Shown here one piece after another: positions 22,398-33,700 of a stretch of DNA of 64,000 bases. The first letter of the stretch is position 1; every line of letters starts with the position of its first letter. The notes under the pieces were generated by a model that was given only the letters and a program-made list of their open reading frames with translations, ran no database searches and was not told the origin of the DNA. The position numbers were made by a program, and so were the translations under genes. The stretch comes from Margaritispora aquatica (lineage: Eukaryota; Ascomycota; Leotiomycetes; Helotiales; Discinellaceae): assembly GCA_007644065.1 (NCBI GenBank), contig VJWN01000018.1, forward strand, positions 1 through 64,000. The letters are read 5' to 3'.

Positions 22398-23471
22398 TTT
22401 CGAGAGAAGTAGCAGAGCGAGCACACACTTACACTTTACGCCATAAAGTCAGATATTTATATATAATCTCTGTGTCCGGGATGCAATGTCCCGGGCTCTG
22501 AAATCCGATGAACTTGAGTCATTCGATATCCACCTAGTAAGCTTTACTGAACCATGAACCAATATTGAAAGCATTGCCAATTCATTCCCATGACCTGCCG
22601 GAAAAGTTTCAATCAAATAATCCACGAAGTTCTTCATCCATCGTCCGGAAAAGATGGGGCTCGTTCGGATAACATGCGGGGTTACGGCTTGGCGGTATGC
22701 GAGAACCGAAAAGATGGGGGAGTTTCTTGAGTTTGCCGGAATAATATTTCCGCGCGACTTAGTACTTGTGGGACCATTGCTTACTCTTGGTACTGCTAAT
22801 TTCTCTTCAACTTGGCAAAGATGATAAGAGGTTGTCAGCTATGAGGGCCTTGTGAGAAAGAACAACACAGCTAGAGATTACTTCACTATCCAAACACTCC
22901 AATGAAGCATGATTATGGCAGGAGGCCAGGCAGGTAATATGACAATAAAGACTCTTTGCTCCTGAGAAGGTCTTCTGATATACGCTGGAATATATAATCA
23001 GATTCGAATGGAAAATTCAATATTGAACTTCCGGTTTGGATGTCATTACCAAGCACATCGAGTCACATAATCACCATCATTCAGTTTAGTAAGTTTCTAA
23101 ACAGTGTTCTTTCCCAATCTTTATTCATAAAATATAATTGTGTTACTTTTAAAGCCTAATGGTCCTGCAAGTGTCACTTCAACACACTTTAAAGATGAAA
23201 CGTTTTTGCACTGTTCATCTCATCACAGTTTAACCTCACACTGTAATCTGAGTCTCGAATACAAATAAACACGGAGTTGTACGCAATCATCTTCAACAAT
23301 AGTTAGTCATTTTATATACATTGTAAGTATAATAACATAGATATCTGCAGGGCCAATGATTTTCGTAAATTTCGAAGTAAAAATGTATTTGTATCATTCA
23401 TATACCCACACTTGTCGATCTGCTCCATCGAATCAAGCTTAACCAGCTTGTTTCAAACAAACATAAAACCA
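22398..23471. other. Spacer between polygalacturonase promoter and tRNA
   Basis: The left part is the presumed promoter of the polygalacturonase gene. No other gene is supported. The right half is AT-leaning. Confidence 0.45.
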
Positions 23472-23558
23472 TCTTCCATGGCGCAATTGGCTAGCGCGTC
23501 CGACTGTTATTCGTACCAGTTAATCGGGAGGTTCCAAGTTCAAGCCTTGGTGGGAGAG
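23472..23558 (+). tRNA. tRNA-Asn (GTT) with a 13-nt intron
   Basis: The cloverleaf folds fully. Acceptor stem TCTTCCA (23472-23478) pairs with TGGGAGA (23551-23557), including one G-U pair, and the discriminator base is G23558. The D arm is GCGC/GCGC. Anticodon stem TCCGA pairs with TCGGG. The T arm is CCAAG-TTCAAGC-CTTGG. The anticodon loop holds 20 nt; removing 13 nt after position 37 (23510-23522) leaves a normal 7-nt loop CTGTTAA with anticodon GTT (23506-23508). A T6 run at 23576-23581 is a suitable RNA polymerase III terminator. Confidence 0.93.
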
Positions 23559-23575
23559 ATCTCATGGATGGTTCC

Positions 23576-23581
23576 TTTTTT
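23576..23581 (+). terminator. Pol III T6 terminator of tRNA-Asn
   Basis: Six consecutive T residues 18 nt beyond the tRNA 3' end on the coding strand. Confidence 0.7.
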
Positions 23582-26142
23582 ATAGTTTTTGTCCATCATC
23601 TAGTTCGCCACTTTAGGATCTTTTTGAAGTGTGTGAAAGTCTTTTGAACTTTGACGATTTGTGCGATGGAGCTTCTTCGGCTTGAGTGGGGCTGGCAAAA
23701 AGGATAAATGTGATATTTTTGAGTGGTAGGAGAAAAGATGTTGGTGGGTGACGAGAGGAGGGTGTTGTGGTTTGCAATTAAGCGAGGTTTGGAGAAGTTT
23801 CATTTCAACACTTTCAATTCATCCTAGAGTAACCTTTTCTCCCAACTTCTTTTATGCGACATTAGAGACGGCTAGAATTCTTTTAAGTTCAGCATTCCAT
23901 TTGGTTTCATTCTGAATGTTGCAAAGACTAGTCCTGAACATCAAATTGCTTGTGTCTATTCCATATTTTGTGGTTTCAACGATCGTGAGGTGATACTTAT
24001 ACACCAGAAACCCAACACTAAAGAACCACGCAAGAATGAAATTAAGTTCTTTTATTGACGGCGAGGTATATGCACTTGACAGCAACTTAGTGTGATAAAG
24101 CACGTCTGCACAATGACTCGTATAGGTTGTGAAATCAGCCTGCCCGCACTTCAATCTACGACTTCAATCAATATCAAGCTCTTTGTATTTAGAGACAGTC
24201 TGCTCAAAACTTCCACGTAGTTTAATCCCTCGCCAAACTCACCTACGTTTTTGTTTGTGGATTGAAGATGTCAGGGTTGAAGCATTTATATCTCATTTGC
24301 TAAACGTGAACACTATGAAGACTAAAGTCTAGTGAATCACTTCAATATAACTAATGGTATGATTGGTTCATCTTCAAAATAGATCTGAAAGTATAAACTA
24401 CCGCCTTCATTGATTCTCTACTGCTCATACAGTATTCGCGTTCCTTTGAGGGGCCATGCTATGGCGTATCTTGGTTTGCCAGCCAGCACAAAGCCCTAAC
24501 CCGTACTCTCCATATACCTTTCGAGAATATGGAGAAGGTAACATCATAGCAGAGAATGGGCTTTCCCTCACTATAAACCATTTGATGATGCGAAGCTTGC
24601 AAGACAAGAGTAGCTGGGAGGGTTGATAGCCGAAAGCACTCTGACAGTAAACGACGTGAACAACGAAATGGCAACAACATTGGCAAGAATGAAGCATACC
24701 AAGGATGAGAATCTATACACAGAGCAAGCTCTTATACTCAGATTTGTACACAGTAAGATGATCTCAAACATATAAGCCAAACAATACCAACAAGTTCTCG
24801 ACACGCCAAAACTCAAAGCGAAGTAGGAATAGAAGCGAGCGGTAGAAACGCTCAGAGGTGTATCAAACTCATTTTCATCGATGCAGTGAAGTTTATATAT
24901 GCACCCCACGATAAGCTGAGGTTTGAGATAGGATCGCTTTCGCATAAAAGCTAAAAAGCGACCAAGTGACATGGTAATTTAACTCCGGTTTAGGTTACCA
25001 GAAGGCACACTAAACGAGACGCAATCGCTAATTAACAGAACAAACAAACCGCCAATCAATAGCGAAGTCAAAAGACCCCGTTCGTCGCCACGGACAGGAA
25101 GCGACTAGTGGCACGAGTCGTTGAATTCAATTTGATGCTCAAACACCGCCATGGCTGCAAGAGACTGCCATGAAATCCAGGTCAAAATGACAACAAAGAC
25201 TCCTCCATCATCAGTAGTCCGTACTCACTCTGCAAGGAAGCCGCTTCTCAGTTGCTAACAGTAAGTAACATAGCTTACTAGAAGAGAGAAACAGACCACC
25301 ATGAGATGAGCCTCGTGCCTTCCTTGCCTTACCTTACATTGCCTTCCATTATCTCTGAGACTCAAGAACCCAGAGTATGCGGTAAACTTACATGCCTTGC
25401 CCAATGATCAAGGACCTACTTAGCCAGTGACGACTTGACTTGACTTGCCTGACTTGACTTAACTACCAAAAGTCCAGCCAGCCATCCAACTAGCCCAACG
25501 GCACGAACATGCCACTTCCATCCATTCTCTTTCCAAGTTCCCACGTAACGATACAATACTTCAATCACACAAAACTTAGCTCAACTCAACCCAAGAGCCG
25601 AGACTCCCGAAACGAGAGGAGACGAGACGAGATGCGATAAGTGGAGAGCAGAGGAGAGCAGAGAAGCGAACCCAACAAAAGTACAAAACAATAATACTAA
25701 GCTGAAGTAGTGTAAAGTACTGCAAATGTACCTAGTACACGCGAATAGAATAGCATAGCATAGCGTCCCACATCCCTTAGAGCCTTTGCGAAATTTTATA
25801 AGAGCGCTACTCACAAGTGAGTTCTCATCAGTTCAAGCCAGTTCAAGTCAATTGAAGTCAATTGAAGTCGAGTTTTAACCTCCAAGCGAGCCTCAACAAA
25901 GACTTGTCCTCTGGCCTCTAGCCTCTAGCCCCAAGACTCAAAACTCAAGATCCAACAACGACTCAAGTTAAGGCCCAACAAAGACTCGGTAAGAACCAAC
26001 AAAACAAGTCAAAGGACTTGACCCACAGCATAGCTAACCGACAGACACCACAAGAGTACCTAAGAAAACAAAAACCGATGATGGTATGATCTGATGGTAT
26101 GTGTGGTGAGGTGGAGACTACACACACTACTTAGGGCTTCGG

Positions 26143-26174
26143 CACACACACACACACACGCACACACACACACA
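26143..26174. repeat. CA dinucleotide microsatellite
   Basis: (CA)n of about 16 units, interrupted once by G at 26160. Confidence 0.95.
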
Positions 26175-26818
26175 ATCACACAATCAACTTAAGGTACCTT
26201 AGCTAAGCTAACCTTAACCGCTCAAATAGGTAGGTACGTAGTAAACCGGTATATTCAATCATGTGATGAGGGCAAGAGCCTCACCTACCTATACTTTTCC
26301 ATTCACATCAACCGAACCGAGCCAAACCCCCCATCTGCACGAACACCAACACCCCACCTAAATAAAACCAAACCCACAACACATCACACAACAAACCATT
26401 TCAAAGAAAGACGGCGAATGGCAGCAAACCCAATTGCAAAAGAATCCAAAGAGTCACGCAACCAATAAAACTGAAATCCAGGTGAAGGGGGAGCCAACAA
26501 AAGGTCTTCATTAATCTAAATAGAGCCAATGCTACACCATCTCAAGCACCACCAGTTGGTAGTATCCACGAACTCTCCACCTCGCCCTCGTCACCTCACC
26601 TCACCTTGTCCTTCACCCCTTCCCCTCACTGTCCCACTTTCTACCTCCTCCGCCTATAATTACTCACCAGCTATAAGAGCCGCAGTATTGGAAACACCAA
26701 TGGAGATTCAACGATGCAGTACCCACTAAATTCATATCTCCATCCTCAAGTCCAGCCAATCCCCTTGGACTCAAAAAAAATCAAAAAAAAAATAATCGCT
26801 TAAGGGGGTATGTTATTA

Positions 26819-26829
26819 CGCGCGCGCGC
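26819..26829. repeat. Alternating CG run
   Basis: Uninterrupted CGCGCGCGCGC followed by GTGTGTATATG; alternating purine-pyrimidine sequence. Confidence 0.9.
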
Positions 26830-28091
26830 AGTGTGTATATGTAGTTTTTTGTTTTGTGATTTTGTGTTTGTGCTTCTCTCTCTGTGTGTGTTTATGTGTG
26901 GGGGAAACCTCGCAAACCATCATAACTTCGTATCCATCCAGGGTATGTAACAAAAAAGAAGCCAAAGCCCTCCCCCCCTTCTTTCCTCCATCCGAATGTG
27001 TCTGATCCTGCGAAAACCAGCAAAAGCAGAGGGGTGCCATTCAAAGAGAAAAACAAAAACAAATCTTGCAAACTCAAGACCTCTTTCCCTTCGATCTTCC
27101 TCCCACTCGTAGCTTAGGTCAAGTTGCATCGGACCGTCCTGGATTGAATGAACACCCAGATGTGCGAAGTTTTTGTGTAATCCCAAAGCCAAACCCCCAT
27201 CCCTCGCAATGCCATGCCAATGCCAATACCTCCCACTCCACTCTTCATGCATGTGTATTGACCGGAAGGCTCGGACAAGATTCGAGGTTTCGGTGTTGGT
27301 GGTGTGCATCTGTAATAGAAACAAATCGACGAATTGGTCTCTAGCACACCTCCATATCGAATTCGAATCGAGTCGTCGAAAAAAAAATCTAAAAAACGCG
27401 AAAGCAAAGTCCATCCCAGACCAAACCCCATTTTGTGCATGCCAGCCACTCCTAGCAAAAGAGCCAGCCAAATCCAAACTCAACATAGTACAAGAATGTC
27501 TCCCAAACAGCAACGAGAAATAATTTGTCTTTGTAGACAAAATGAAAAGTAAAGAAACGCCGCCTAATTACAAATTCCTCGGTGGCGAAACCGAAGAAAC
27601 CGGCAGCCCCATATGTTGTTTTTATGCAGACCCGAGTAGTCGAGTCCTGAATCTAACGCGAAATCATGAATGTGCAAAGAAAACAGACCGAGCCGCAAAT
27701 TATGTCAAGAAACCAAATGGCCTCCCAGGAATCCCAAACACCGAGCTGATTTTCCCCACAGCTTTCATGCCAACCAGATTTCAAAGACAAAAGGAAAATC
27801 TAAAGCCGCTGATGCCAACGCCAAATTCAAAAAGGAAATCGTAAGATCGAGGCGGAAACCGTGATGGGCGGCGCAACGCGAGCTCGAGATCATAATAGGT
27901 GTGTCCGCATGCTAGATTATCGTTTTGTGATGCCGACCGGGAATATCCACCTCTGAACGTAATGCGCGCTGAGATACGACGCCGGAAACCGAGAACTAAA
28001 GGCAAAGAACTTTTGGGAAGATGCACTAGGCATCGGGGGTATTGTGTCGAAAAAAGAAAACTTTTCAACACCATGTCGCAGGGTGAAGCAT

Positions 28092-29213
28092 TTAAGCAAC
28101 AATTTGGTGACCATATGCTTGATGACCCATGAAATGAGATTGCTTGGGATATGGGTTGCAGCAGCCGCAAGAACTGCCGTGAGCATTTTCCCAAGTATTC
28201 CCATGGTATTGATGACCGTAAGGAGTGTAAGGAGTGTGGTAAGCTGCAACATGAGGTGGAACAGGAACATAAGCAGCATGTACTTCTGGCTGCTGATAAC
28301 GTGAATAGTTATCCTGGAAGATTGTCCAATCGAATCGAGGACCACCACCAGTAGCACTGAGATACTCAGGAGTTGAAATGGCCGAGTCAGGTGCAGATGG
28401 AGGAGTGAGCTGTGGTGTGGGATAGTTGTTGATCCAGGACGAATGCTCGTAGCCCGAACGGTAAACAGACTGTGGGCGTTCCAGCGGGGCAGTCTTGTTG
28501 TAACCATTGTAGGTTGTTTGTGCAGCATAAGGACGAGGTCTCTGAACGTTCGTGTCGATTTGTGCAAGTGGTGAAGTGGTAAGACGATTGAGAGTGGCCT
28601 TGCGTTCAAGGTTCTTCGTCTCGCGCCAGTCCTTCCAGCTCGCAAGCCAGGCAACATAGCCACTGCTCTCGTCGATGTTTACATAAATGTTGTACTCGAA
28701 AGCCTTCAACCACTCATGCTCCATGGTGTTCAGCTCGGAAACCGAGATGCCACTGACCTCTGACCAAGATCGGTTCTGGAAAGTGTTGTCATCAAGAAAC
28801 TTGCTTCCCAGGAGAAGGCCAATCGTAAGCATGCGCCAGATGATGCCTTCACCAGCCTTGGCATTCGCTGGGCTCTGACCGCGGGCATTGAGATCACTTG
28901 TACGTCTTGCCAGATAGTACATTCCAAGGAGGATTGTGGTACTGGGAAGACGGGTTGAAGAGAGCAGGCCAGACACGAATTTGCGGAAGGAGGGAGACAC
29001 AGGGCTGGTTGGAATAACAACGCGCTGAGCCATTTCTGCGACGTAGTCCGTCATCTGGTCGATTTCATAGTCCAAAACGGCACACACGCCACCGGAAGCC
29101 ATCATGACAGTTGGGATTCGAAGGCCGACAGAGACTCTGTGGAGACTCAGTCGGAGGCAAGAAGCGTAGACTTCTTGCTGCTGTACGAAAGGTTTCTGAA
29201 GCTGGATGCTGAG
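28092..29213 (-). CDS. PHO80/Clg1-like cyclin (N-terminus incomplete)
   Basis: The block from 29105 (ATG) to 28092 encodes 337 residues. A cyclin box of the PHO80-like type spans about residues 38-150: FRKFVSGLLSSTRLPSTTIL, then YYLARRTSDLN, then GSKFLDDNTFQNRSWSEVSG and MEHEWLKAFEYNIYV. The C-terminal half is Pro/Tyr/His-rich and disordered, with PTPQLTPPSAPDS. Such cyclins bind cyclin-dependent kinases in nutrient, morphogenesis or polarity control. The frame stays open upstream of ATG 29105 and reads like protein (QKPFVQQQEVYASCLRL) back to a TTAG at 29214-29216 that would serve as a 3' splice site. The true start is therefore probably in an upstream exon I could not place. ATG 29105 could still be used. 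Confidence 0.85.
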   Translation of the reverse strand, partial: LSIQLQKPFVQQQEVYASCLRLSLHRVSVGLRIPTVMMASGGVCAVLDYEIDQMTDYVAEMAQRVVIPTSPVSPSFRKFVSGLLSSTRLPSTTILLGMYYLARRTSDLNARGQSPANAKAGEGIIWRMLTIGLLLGSKFLDDNTFQNRSWSEVSGISVSELNTMEHEWLKAFEYNIYVNIDESSGYVAWLASWKDWRETKNLERKATLNRLTTSPLAQIDTNVQRPRPYAAQTTYNGYNKTAPLERPQSVYRSGYEHSSWINNYPTPQLTPPSAPDSAISTPEYLSATGGGPRFDWTIFQDNYSRYQQPEVHAAYVPVPPHVAAYHTPYTPYGHQYHGNTWENAHGSSCGCCNPYPKQSHFMGHQAYGHQIVA

Positions 29214-30700
29214 CTAAGGGATCCGCGACGTCGATGATGGAACTCCAATGTAGATAGACACAAGGACCTGGTAGAAAGAAGAGCGAAGTAGCGTTAATAT
29301 TACTGTGCCATCGATTTGTATGATTGATCCTCGGGGTGTTGTGTTGTGTCTGCGAACCAAGCAAGGGAGGAACAGGAGGCGAAGATGAAATCAACAAAGA
29401 CCAAAGCAACAGTGCTTAGACACCGATCCGTGTGTTCAGTTCGAATCTACCATGCAATGAGAATGAGTATCGAGTCTTGATGGTTCTGGAAGTCTTTGGC
29501 AGATATTAGCAGATATTCATAGGATTCTTGAGCACAGTTCGAGAGTCTGTGACGAAACCCAGACACGGATGCCGGACGAACGAACAGAAGTTTCGAGTTT
29601 TGCAGCGAATTGGCAGATGTTTTCTGGAGCAACCTTGCAGAGCAGACAGAATTGTGCTTTTGATATCGGGAGTGGAATGTTGAAAGATGTCTTGTTGTTC
29701 TTCGAAATCGGGATCGCCCAAACAGTGGAAAGTGGTCAAAGTCAAATTCCCCGTCCGTGAATGGAAGACGATTGGAATTGATTCAGCAACAAAGGATGAT
29801 TCAACGAAATCCCAAAATACACACACCTTCTTCGTGAGTGGTATGGTACCAAATCACTCTACCAAAAGTCGTAATGGGTGTAAATATCAGGATTATGTAG
29901 CCCTGGAACTGACGTCGAGATACTGAAATCCCTTTCGAGGTCGTGAAGTCGTGGTAAAAGGATGATTCGTATTTAATGGCAGACGAACGAAAGAGTCGGT
30001 GGAAGATGGAGGATTAGGAGGAGGAGAAGAAGAAGATATTCTGTATGGGCGGAGATAGATTGGTCCCAATATCAGGAGTTGTTGGACCGTTGGGGGGGAA
30101 AGCGAAGTGATGGTGGTGGTGGTGGTGAAGAAACAGTCTGCACAAAGCAGAAACAGAGACCAGAGGCAAGAAAGCAGGAGCAGGAAAATGGGTACGGGAC
30201 TATGGAGTCCAAAAGGTGGTGTTGGGTTGGTTACTGGACTGGGACTGGGACTGGGACTGGGACTGGGACTGGGACTGGGACTGGGACTGGGACTGGGGGA
30301 CTGAATACTGGGCTGGACTAGGGCTGGGACTGGTGCTTTGCGTCCTCGTGGGTCGGAGAGACGGAAAGACGGGGGACTTCGATTTTTTTGGTTCGGAAAG
30401 GAGCGCTCGGCTGGGTTGGGTTAGAAGGACACTTCTAGTGGAAAAAAAAAGAGTGGAAAATAGTGGGAAATAGCGGTTGATGAAGGGTCAAAAGGGGCGC
30501 TGTGGGCAGTGAGTGGGACTTGCGTCAGTATTACCTAGTCTAGTAGTCTAATACTCATTCATCATTATCACAGATCACTCCCACTCACTCACGCACTCAC
30601 TCACACTCCACACACCGAAGAAAAATTTGATAGAACAAGAAAAGGACTCGAACATTATTTGATCGAGTCACAGGAAGAGCAGGCAAAAAGGTGGAGGCAG
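29214..30700. promoter_or_regulatory. Upstream and leader region of the cyclin gene
   Basis: Probable location of the missing first exon or exons, 5' UTR and promoter of the cyclin. It holds the hexanucleotide repeat at 30241-30294 and a GGT run near 30107-30128. No start exon could be matched by phase. Confidence 0.4.
30241..30294. repeat. (GGGACT)9 tandem repeat
   Basis: Nine perfect units of GGGACT with imperfect partial units on both sides, about 1.0 kb upstream of the cyclin coding block. It creates artificial Leu-Gly and Gly-Thr frames that should not be read as protein. Confidence 0.97.
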
Positions 30701-33700
30701 AGCAGAGGAATATTCCATACCAAGCCATCCCTTGAGTTTACCACTAAACTCAACGCCCCCCAAGGTAAATTTCATACTGGTGAAGATATCGTAAACAACC
30801 TGATACCGTCCGTGATGAATCCAGGAAAATAATTACTCGTTGGGACAATGAATGGTCCGTATTTCACAACTCTATGTCGATGGTACTGTATCTGTTGGTA
30901 TAAATCATCCGAGAGTACCGTAGGGTATCCACCCTCTTTGTTTCTGATCACTCCTCATTTCTTTCCACGGCTGTATCAAAATGCTCCTTCATCACCTTCC
31001 CCATCTCATCCTCTCCAGGTAAACAATCAAAGCATCGCCCACTCTCCATTCTGGGCGAGGCAGACCAATATCCAGCCTCGAGCTCCCTCTCGCAGCAATG
31101 GATGCGAGGTGCATGTATAGAGTACTCCGTATGGATGCGTATGCGTGTGCCTCTCCTCTCCTGATGGCTCCCTTTCCTTACCACACTTCTTCGGCTATCC
31201 TCTCAATGCTGACGATATTACCGTCCAAACGAACACCTCTCCCACCAGTCAGGAACAGCTGCCTAGAACATGACCACAGCTGTTCACACACACACCAGAG
31301 GACGCCAGAGCCATCAATAAGCATCCCACACAGTGACTGACACCAGAGACAAGAAAATGAAAATTGAGGAAGGAGGCGGTGGCCAATGAGAATCTCAGCC
31401 AACCACTCACTAGCACAAGTCCAATTCCAATTTCGAGATAGGTAGACTCCAATATCCCACCCCCAACTGCATTTGCACCAAGAGATGTATGCAGTCTTAT
31501 GACTGGCTGAGGCGATGGTTGAGAAACTCTTTTTCTTTCTTTGGACTTGATCTTGATTTGCTTTGTTCTTCAGAGCTTTCAGCAAGTGAGCAACCTGCCT
31601 GGCGAGACTCATCCACTCGTCATGTCATCACCGCATCATCAGCATCACTTAGCATCCGCCTAGATGGCACAACCTTCTCCGTATCCACGCTGGATCAGCA
31701 CGGATGGATCGAGGAATCCGAATCAGACTCATCATCAACCGAGAAACACAGTCACAGCTTCTTATTGCGGTGCCTAGTTGTGCTTCATCACGGCTATTCT
31801 GTACTGCCAGAGTGTTCAGTGCATCTTTTAATGATACCCGAGTTGTCTTGGTGTGCCATCCCCATCCATCAGTTGAGGAAATAATGATCCCGTCGAGCCA
31901 GATACTGGTGGATACTGATGTTGACCTCACAATGATTTTTTATTTCGCCGTCGGTGTCTCTTGGCTCATCTCATCCCACTACAACTTCAGAGTAACCACA
32001 ATCACGATACTGTACCGAAAAAAAAGTATTTGCCTCATTCTCGGAGCGACGTTCTCTTTTCTCTTGACTTTGCATACCGATCTCAGATTGTGTGACCATT
32101 CAGAGGCTTTCTCTGCTGCAAGGGCGGTACAGTACGGAGCACCATACTGTACGAGAATCCCACGATGTTTCCAGCGCTCCAGCGACGTACAGTAGTACTA
32201 ACTGCGGACCCATCCACGAGGTCATTTCCTGTAAGTGCATATTTCATGTCGCATCGTTTAGTGCGGAGAAATGCGACGGCGCGCTTGAGAAAGCAGGGAC
32301 ACGGTGAACAGTACATATCGTAACCCCCATCCTGAAGATCTTGGGGAGACAAAGTGACGACGATGATGAAGCAACTTCAAGAACAAACCCACTTCTAGTG
32401 TATTGTATCACAGCAGCTTGTTCGTGACACCACATGGTGGCGACGGCAACAATCTGAACCTTACCACCACCACCATCCAGCTTCCACATGTCTGTGTCTG
32501 TCTTGCGGGACGCAGTCTGCCGTCCGGAAATATCTATATGGTAATCTTAGGAGTTTGAGATGGATGGGTTCATATGGGAAAAGCCAGCCGAGGATGAGCG
32601 TGGAGGGTTTCTTCCACTGGAAATTCTCGGAGCGCAGTTGTAAATGCCATGACTCTATTGGATGGGCTTCACAGCCACTCCGGGCTTTTTTGGAAGCTCA
32701 AACTCAAAGCCCTCCATTTCATAACAGCCCCAAAACATCATGATTTGATTCGCATCTTCACTTCTGGTTGACCCGACAGCTGACTCGAGCTCGCCTCGTC
32801 CTCTGCTCAGCCATATCGAGCAGGATCAAAAGTGTGGTGATCGCGAGGCTATGGACCATCTCGTGCAAGTGTGTGTGAGGAAGCCAAGAATAGTTTTTGC
32901 TTTTAAGCACGTGGTTTCAACGGTTATTTTTTGTTTCTTCAACTTTCAGATTAGGAGTCAAATGGGTATCAGAAACTGAAAATCAATCTGATGGACATCT
33001 TCCCCCGGGCCAGCCTAACGGACTTCTGGTCGCGGTCGCAAAACCGCAATCTGGGAGTCTGGGACAACAGCCCGGGACATGACCGTTCGAAACGGCTAGA
33101 CCCTTGGACGCTGGTTTTTTATAGCATCACTGCAAACTTTCTTGAGATTCAAGATGTTTCCACTTTTTAGCACGGTACGGTCGGAGGGTGGTATCAGATC
33201 TACGCACCTTCGCAGTCGTACCACGTGAGGTCGCACAAACCAAAAACCACACTCTCTGTGTGACGAAGAGCCTCTTCGAATAGAAACTTCGTTGACTGTG
33301 CACATCTTGACCTCGCTGTTGTCTCTTGGTGATGAGGTGGTCTCCCGTTGAGATTGGATCGATCACAACGTAGGTGTGGAGGTGCTGCCCGCCCGCTGCC
33401 TGTCTGGATGGATGATTGCGTGCATAACATTGGCTGGGATGTTGGGATCGGTTTGACTTAACGCCGAAGACTGATATCACATTATCTTCCCACTGAGCTC
33501 ACATGAGAAAGCACAATTTTGTCGATGCTGATATCTTCCTTAAACCCCCATTTCAGTCATGTGTGAGAGATTGGCGTCGAAGAAACTGCTGCAGTTTCTG
33601 ACCAGACATCCGAAGGAGACCAGCTCCAATAGTGATGATGAGGTGGGAAACCCAGGGAGAATATCTGCTGGGAACTGCATCTGCAATTCTGCATGTGTTC

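Larger units (their letters stand above)
23582..28091. other. Long gene-poor interval with simple repeats
   Basis: About 4.5 kb without a convincing gene. It includes short CTTGA-rich and GAGA-rich stretches (25430-25660), a CA repeat (26143-26174) and a CG run (26819-26829). A minus-strand frame at 24571-24972 has ATG and hydrophobic segments but no family features. Long frames on both strands at 26920-27860 lie downstream of the cyclin stop codon and may overlap its 3' UTR. None is supported as coding. Confidence 0.4.

Noticed and set aside
24571..24972. 133-codon minus-strand frame with ATG and hydrophobic segments
   Set aside because: Hydrophobicity follows from T-rich codons; there is no family resemblance, splice context or promoter feature.
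26920..27540. 206-codon minus-strand frame, with overlapping plus-strand frames to 27864
   Set aside because: Both strands are open together, the composition is low in complexity, no family pattern is visible, and it lies just past the cyclin stop; chance frames or 3' UTR are more likely.
30079..30473. Frames encoding Gly-Leu, Gly-Thr or Trp-Asp repeats
   Set aside because: They are direct products of the GGGACT repeat in three phases.
31704..32195. 163-codon plus-strand frame
   Set aside because: Overlaps other open frames on both strands, has no recognisable motif, and the apparent membrane segment is short.
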